Positions 58,290 through 64,000 of a stretch of 64,000 nucleotides of DNA are shown here, piece after piece. A model generated the notes under the pieces. It saw only the letters and a program-made list of their open reading frames with translations, did not search any database and was not told where the DNA came from. Numbering within the stretch: the first letter of the stretch is position 1; each line of letters starts with the position of its first letter. Source of the DNA: Lunularia cruciata (taxonomy: Eukaryota; Streptophyta; Marchantiopsida; Lunulariales; Lunulariaceae); contig OX419760.1 of assembly GCA_948567375.1 (NCBI GenBank), forward strand, positions 29,264,001 through 29,328,000. The letters are read 5' to 3'. The translations under genes were made by a program, and so were the position numbers.

Positions 58290-59731
58290 TGTCTTAAGGC
58301 CTAGTGTGAAGGTTGTCGCACCTGAAACTGACCTCAGACCAATGTGATTTGATGATCTTTTCCGGGAGCTCTTGATGAGCAGCTTCATCGAAGTTATCCA
58401 GTAGCTTCACAAGTTTCTCCAGTACCCGGGGATTACTGTCTATGATTCACGGAGCTGCGGAACCTGTATCGCTCTTCGCCAAAATCCAAATAGCAAGTGC
58501 TGCATAGACAGCAACATCGAGGGTGGCAGAGAAGTCATCAACTGGACCAGACGATCTAGAACATATGGTAGACCTAAAACCTGGGTTTTAACTTCAACAG
58601 TGTCCGAGAGAGAAATACCAATAACCATGCCGCACTGTACTGCATATCCCCAGTGTTGCCTTCTGCAAGCATGCATACAAAACCTTTCACGAGCCCTGGA
58701 GCATCCGCCAATCGCTTCTTGTTGTCGTGATTGTCACCAGCGAATACGCGTAAAAGTGTGACCGCGGTGTGTGATTCATCTCCATTGACGGACATGAGCG
58801 CCATGTAAAGCTGCACCGGGCTTCAGCCTCATCATCTCACTGCCTGCTGTTAGCACCACCATGGCTGCTACATGTCGCACTTCTGGATCATTCCTTTTTC
58901 TCAGCAGTCTCACCATAAATTCTCTGGCGTTTCCCGTCACAGCAATCTTAATTCTGAATTGTTCAGATATAATGTCAGGAGATCCAACGAGATTAAGCAT
59001 GGCCAAGATTGTGAGGTGTTGATTGTGAGGTATTGCGGGATGTTCATCATCATCCCGCAGCATCAGAACATCCTTACATTCAGCAACCGGAACTTTATAT
59101 TTAAGCTTGGCATTTGCTGTAGCAAGAACCCTGACTGCAGACTCTCAATTTGGGATGAAACTTATTACGCACCTATTCCATCAAGACATGTAGAAGATTT
59201 GATGTAATGCCAATTGACCCCAATTTGCAACGGATCTTTTTCGTCTTCTGCGGAAGCAATGATAAATAATGCCCTCGCTGCATGTCCTACACTGAACGGC
59301 ACGTGCACGCGAATTACAGTAACTGAACCCTCAGCAGCAACACTCATAAGGGTTGCACGTGCACGCGACTCCCTACCAATCAAGAGTTTATTCTCCTCCA
59401 TTGTGGCTAGGTTTTGCAATAATCCCTGCAGGTCCTTGCGTTACGCAGTTGCTGTTGCTTTTCCTCGAGAAGCTTCGTGAGAATCTTGAGACCTGAATTT
59501 CTGAAGCCAAGAATTTGGTTTGCTGCTTTCGTTTCTCCTTATCCGCACAGATAGTGAATTGAGCTAGGGCATGAGTTGCAGTTCCTGTCCTACAGTGAAT
59601 TTTCTTCAACCATCATCTCCACTAATCTAGCAAAGACCTTCCAGTACCACTCATAGGTGAAGAACTCCCTTTCTTCACTTTGAAAAGTGTACGTAGAGCC
59701 CAGCATGTGGTACCGCGACCTTTCTCATGTT
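58290..59731 (-). pseudogene. ARM-repeat pseudogene E (right arm), twin of D
   Basis: Inverted counterpart of D. Open pieces include ENKLLIGRESRARATLMSV, ALFIIASAEDE, AVRVLATANAKLKYKVPVAE running into DDDEHPAIPHNQHLTILAM, FMVRLLRKRNDPEVRHVAAM and GLVKGFVCMLAEGNTGDM. At least two frameshifts lie between 58820 and 58560. It keeps the segment FAGDNHDNKKRLADAP that D has lost. The stop after MMVEENSL and the TGA after GSAAP are shared with D. It is tail-to-tail with copy B. Confidence 0.55.
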
Positions 59732-60620
59732 CCAATAATAGCAATCATAGGATGCTACTTCCATCAAGATCACCATGCCCAAGAAACCGCAAAACCACCT
59801 GCCAAAATAGAGAACCATTAGCACCGAAACCAGTACTGTGGACCAACAAAGGCAAACGTAAGGTAACTCGCAATTTATCAAAGAGGCATTCACAACGAGG
59901 TCAATTTCTAGAATTCAGTCACAGCTTACGGCCATCAGCCAGTCCAGTAACGGAATACCTTCCCCGCGAGCCGACGGGACTTTTTCTGCCAGTGCCGCTA
60001 GTTATCACTGTAGAGCAGCCGATCCCCCTGATGGCAGTCATTTGCTGACAAACCTCCTCGTTAGTCACCCCTAACCACTTCACTGCCCTAGTAAGCAAGC
60101 CAAGGCCTATTCATTCATCATCTTCATCACAGTCTCCAAATACTGCACACAATGATATCACAAGCTCGCATTTTGTTTGCTCTTTCTTATAATTTGTATT
60201 CCTCCGTTGATCAGCTAACTGATTAATTTCATAACTAACTCGTAGGAAAAGACGATCAATCAAAGAGTGAAAATCATCTCCGTCCTTGTCACGGATGAAG
60301 TAGCGCCGTACAAGTCGAAGACCCCGACTCCTCCTTTGTAAATTGGTGATCCTGCACCTGCACTAAGGAGCTCTTCTCCAAGTATTCAGTCCACTGGAGC
60401 CACCATACGTTTTCGCTTGATCCACTTTCGTTGAGGAAGCTACTACTCGTATGACCACCTCTGTGGCACTGCCAGAGTCGCAAACAAACAAGCCAGATAC
60501 TCAACAACTCAGGAAGAAGAGCGTCCAGTGTCAGCAAGATGGATGATGCCGCACTCCTCGGATAACTGAGATATTGAACTACCGACTCCTCTTCTAAGCG
60601 AGTGAGAAGATTCTGGCTTT
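59732..60620. other. Junction DNA between cassette E and the direct repeat
   Basis: Gene-like base composition with short frames on both strands (for example 60537-60289 minus) but no recognised content. Confidence 0.3.
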
Positions 60621-62030
60621 ACTCTTGTCTCAAATCCTCTCAAATGCTACCATACGCCATGGTGATATGAGGAAGTTCTTGACAGTGTGCCGGAACATTA
60701 CTGTCCTCCTCTCTGAAAACCTCCCAAAGGCAGCCGCAGAAATGACAAACTGGACTTGCTATGGTCTTGACTAGGTTATCGTGGTGCGCAGTAGGGGTAA
60801 AATGTGTTTGGCACAACACGGGACTGTGTTAGTTTATAGAATATTCGTGAAGGATGGATTAATCCGTTGACCAAATCTTCCCGTTTTTCAAACAGATGTA
60901 GATATAATGAACCAATATTAACCTTATCGATGATGTGAAGTAAATATCAGGAGTTTCGGGTAGATTATCACAATGAACAAGACAGTTAACCGAATCGATG
61001 ACATTAAGTAGATATTTACGATGTTTGGATGGCGATGGCGAAACACATGGTCACGATTGGAGAAGATCTCGATGTTTGGTCGATTTAAACGATAATCTAA
61101 AAGCAAGGAGAGATTTTGATGGTTGTGCTTTCTTTGCTAGAGTAGTAAGCAAAAAGGTTTCCTGTATAAAGATATGGTTATTGGTCAAAACAGAGAGATC
61201 TGTTATGTTTAACATATATTAATTGCAAAGGATCGGATGAAAAACAAGTTCATGTTATGCTGAGATAATGAAAGATAATGTCGTTGTATGTTGGGCTTTA
61301 CTTGAGTATTGCATTTGTATGAGAAATTACCTTATCTTAACATCCAAATAGTAGCAGTAGATGATTTGTTAATCTCTATTATGCTCAAGTAAGGAGATAT
61401 AATCCGTGGCAGGTTGTTATTCAGGTTAACAGGAGGGTAAAGTTTGATCCTTCAAGTCGATACGGTAGATAGATGCAATACCAGTTGCGTTTCCTTAGAG
61501 CAAATTGTTGGAACTGAGAAGACTTATTGATGAAGCCGAAGCTCAACAAGAGCAAACAAAGATAGAGATGATGATACTAGCATTGAGATATTTCGCAGGT
61601 TGGACGAGTCTTGGAATAATTTGAGAAGTTAGATCACTATAGGTTGAGAGGTGTAGTACAGTACAAGCAAGAGTCGACAAAACACACAGACACAAATGAG
61701 TAAATTTCTTTCTAATTGTTGAGAGAATTCTAAATCTTTTACATGTGAGAGCTGTTGCATATATTTACAAAGTTGCATATTTGTCTGAATTATCTTAGAG
61801 TCCGTTTTCGGATTATTGTATTGGTATGATAGCATACAACTTTATATTAAAAAGCATATTTGATATGATCAACATTTGGGGTACTAAGGATTTTTCTGTG
61901 ACAGTAAGAACGGGATCATCAAAATGTAAGATCCATGACACAACAAACAATATGTTATTGGTTTCGTGTAGTATGGATTCTATATGTTATTAATTTTGTG
62001 TAATATTAACTCTAGGGATATTTTAGGAGA
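60621..62030. repeat. Direct repeat, right copy, with a 682 bp deletion
   Basis: Same-orientation homologue of 10916-12880. At 61632-61640 a single GATCACTAT stands where the left copy has this 9-mer twice (11858-11866 and 12540-12548). The frame at about 61080-61220 reads DLNDNLKARRDFDGCAFFAR. A 32 bp tandem duplication (ATATGTTATT..., around 61950 and 61982) is specific to this copy. Confidence 0.65.
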
Positions 62031-64000
62031 ACCAATGCCACCATGACACAAAGAGTGCATCTTGTGAGTCTCTTTTATTGCGAACTCTGATCGTTTTGAG
62101 AGATGATACACTGCCGTTTTTAGAAAAGACTCCTCAGTTCAACCTTCATAATAAAGGTTGAAGTTTATCATGTGATTTGAAAGCTTCCATAGATGGAGCA
62201 TAAAGCATTCTATCCCGCGACATGTTGAACTTCATCCAGGGTCCTTGGTCTCCAGAGAGTTGGACTGAGCTTTTGAATTGCCACTGATAATATGACTCCT
62301 ATGTCATCACGAGAACAATGATGATATTTTGATCATTTTATTGTGTTATGAACATTGAATAAGAGTTTAGAGGAGTAGATTAAATTAACGTACATAGTTG
62401 TGGACAACTGCCGTTTCCAATCTATTGTAAATCTCATTTTTTACAAGAAGTTTTGCAATACATTTTGAAAACTCTCTTCTTGCTTGATCTGTTTAATGGA
62501 ATTATACTTGCCTCTCCAATCAGAACACAATGCCATCTTAGACCAAATTTTAGAAGTGTTAAGAGGTACCGAATTCCGTTGGCTTGAATGATATAGGCTA
62601 AAGTCTCAATCCTAGTCACACCATGGAAATTAGAACATAAAACTGTTTCGACACAACTATCTTCAAAACTCTCAATCCAGTACAGCACGTCGCGTGGGCA
62701 TTAGAACGTCCGGACTTCGGCGCCCAGATTTCTGATCACCCAAATGTGAAGATGAGTAGATATCAGAATGTCTGGATTCAAGGGCTCGGACTTCGTCGCA
62801 ATAAGATTTAAAGGCGCCCAGGGGCGAATGTCTGGACTTTGGGACACTTGCTCTTCTGGTTCCTGGGTGCCTGGATTCAAACGCCCAGATAATCGGGTTT
62901 ATGAAATTAGAGGTGTTAGAATGATAATAGTAATTATTAAAATAATAAAAATAATTGTAAATATTATATTTATATTATTAATGTATAAATTATATTTAAA
63001 TAATAAAATAAATATAAAATTTTGATTCGATTATATTCTAAATATTATTAATATTTAAAGAAATAAAAAAAAAATATTTAATTGGAAAATAAAAAAAATT
63101 AAATTTATTATATTTAAATTATATGGAAAAAATAATTAAACGAATAAATAATTTAAAATTTTATTACAAATAAAATATGTAATATATATATAATAATTTT
63201 AAATTAATTAAAAATAAGATAAAAAATTTACAATAAAAAATTAAATTATAAATAATAAAAACAAAATTAATTTAAAATAATATTTATATATTGAATTATA
63301 TAAAATAATTTTATTATAAATCAAATATATCAAATATAATATTTATATAAAAATATATATATATCTGATACATAAATAATATATATATATTTGTACTATG
63401 GGACAAAAATAGTAGTTTAATGAACCAACCAAAAAAAATTAAAATAAATAAAATAAAAAATCATATTAATAACTCAAAATTGAAAATGCTTAAATATGAA
63501 ATTGAGAGAAATCCAGAATATGAAATTGCTCAGAGGACAGGAAAACAGTAGATATATTGTTAAGGTATGTCGGATAGATGAGACCATAGGCCTTTCCCCT
63601 TACGAAACAAAACAGGTGATCCAAAACTCATTAAGTAAATAGGTGAGGTAAGGTAACCAAGATATGCTCAATGGTCAATGCATGAATAATGATAAATCTT
63701 AAAAAATGCTTGGAATGTAAATCGGAACAAACGTACAATTGCAACCTATCTAAAACAACTAAGGAACTTGTACAAGACATGTATTCAATGATGTTTATTA
63801 TGCAACAAAATTAGAAAAGTATAAAACTTCATGCGATTGACCACCAATAAATAACAACCGGAATGTATACGATAATATACAGTCGAGTAAGAACATTGAG
63901 CAAATATGAACCATGAAGCCAGCAAAGAGCGAGTGAATAGAGAAAAAAAAGATTAGGAAATTAGTGAATATTGTATATGGAAATTCATGGTGAATTTGTT
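62031..64000. other. AT-rich right end, no gene recognised
   Basis: 62690-62890 is a GC-richer patch with degenerate internal repeats built on TCTGGATTCAA and CGCCCAGA-type words. From 62920 on the sequence is almost pure A and T to about 63400, then mixed AT-rich. No gene was found. Confidence 0.45.

Larger units (their letters stand above)
52842..59731. repeat. Right arm of the inverted duplication
   Basis: Reverse-complement partner of 31440-38581. Here the ARM tail is still joined to the full copy B, so this arm keeps the ancestral arrangement of NLR-ARM gene followed by the cassette. Homology ends near 59731, just beyond pseudogene E. Confidence 0.8.

Noticed and set aside
63181-63400. 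AT-only stretch as a centromere or origin
   Set aside because: No tandem period or known motif is visible; simple low-complexity DNA explains it.

Overview
The window looks like nuclear DNA of a land plant. It has AT-rich intergenic DNA, small GT-AG introns, decayed retroelement pieces, and plant-type NB-ARC immune receptor (NLR) genes whose C-terminal sensor is an armadillo (ARM) array rather than leucine-rich repeats. I associate NB-ARC-ARM architectures with non-seed plants such as bryophytes, but this is recollection and the species is not established.

The window is dominated by one gene family in inverted and direct copies. Copy A (minus strand, 9755 to the left edge) and copy B (plus strand, 44562-52841) are head-to-head NLR-ARM genes with the same three-exon structure. 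Exons 1 and 2 have identical lengths (1041 and 843 bp) and code for an N-terminal helical domain and an NB-ARC domain. Exon 3 codes for an array of 87-residue (261 bp) double-ARM modules. B stays open for 2545 codons and carries 20.5 modules. A has at least ten nonsense or frameshift lesions in its array, the first after 1082 codons. A third, headless copy C (36771-38581, minus) keeps only decayed modules and the C-terminus.

Downstream of both C and B lies the same cassette, in opposite orientation (31440-36660 and 54230-59731). It holds an unrecognised ORF region, a conserved two-exon mini-gene, a 147 bp hairpin-bearing repeat, a possible GPI-type tail exon and an ARM-repeat pseudogene (D and E). 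C plus its cassette and the B tail plus its cassette form a diverged inverted repeat of about 7 kb per arm, with about 14 kb between the arms.

Upstream of A and B are remains of another NLR-like gene (X), with a third fossil at 17.5-18.2 kb. The flank beyond A (10.9-12.9 kb) recurs beyond E (60.6-62.0 kb) in the same orientation, and the two copies differ by a 682 bp deletion bounded by a 9 bp direct repeat. Between these blocks are three copies of an AT-rich dispersed repeat (13.0, 21.0 and 29.7 kb), a retroelement C-terminal ORF (11953-12708) with a decayed copy at 16.9 kb, a frameshifted fragment resembling the splicing helicase Aquarius (18.9-19.8 kb), TA microsatellites and much AT-rich DNA in which I see no genes.

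Only B, up to its stop, and possibly the first 1082 codons of A look able to encode a receptor. The rest reads as a birth-and-death graveyard of an NLR-ARM cluster.
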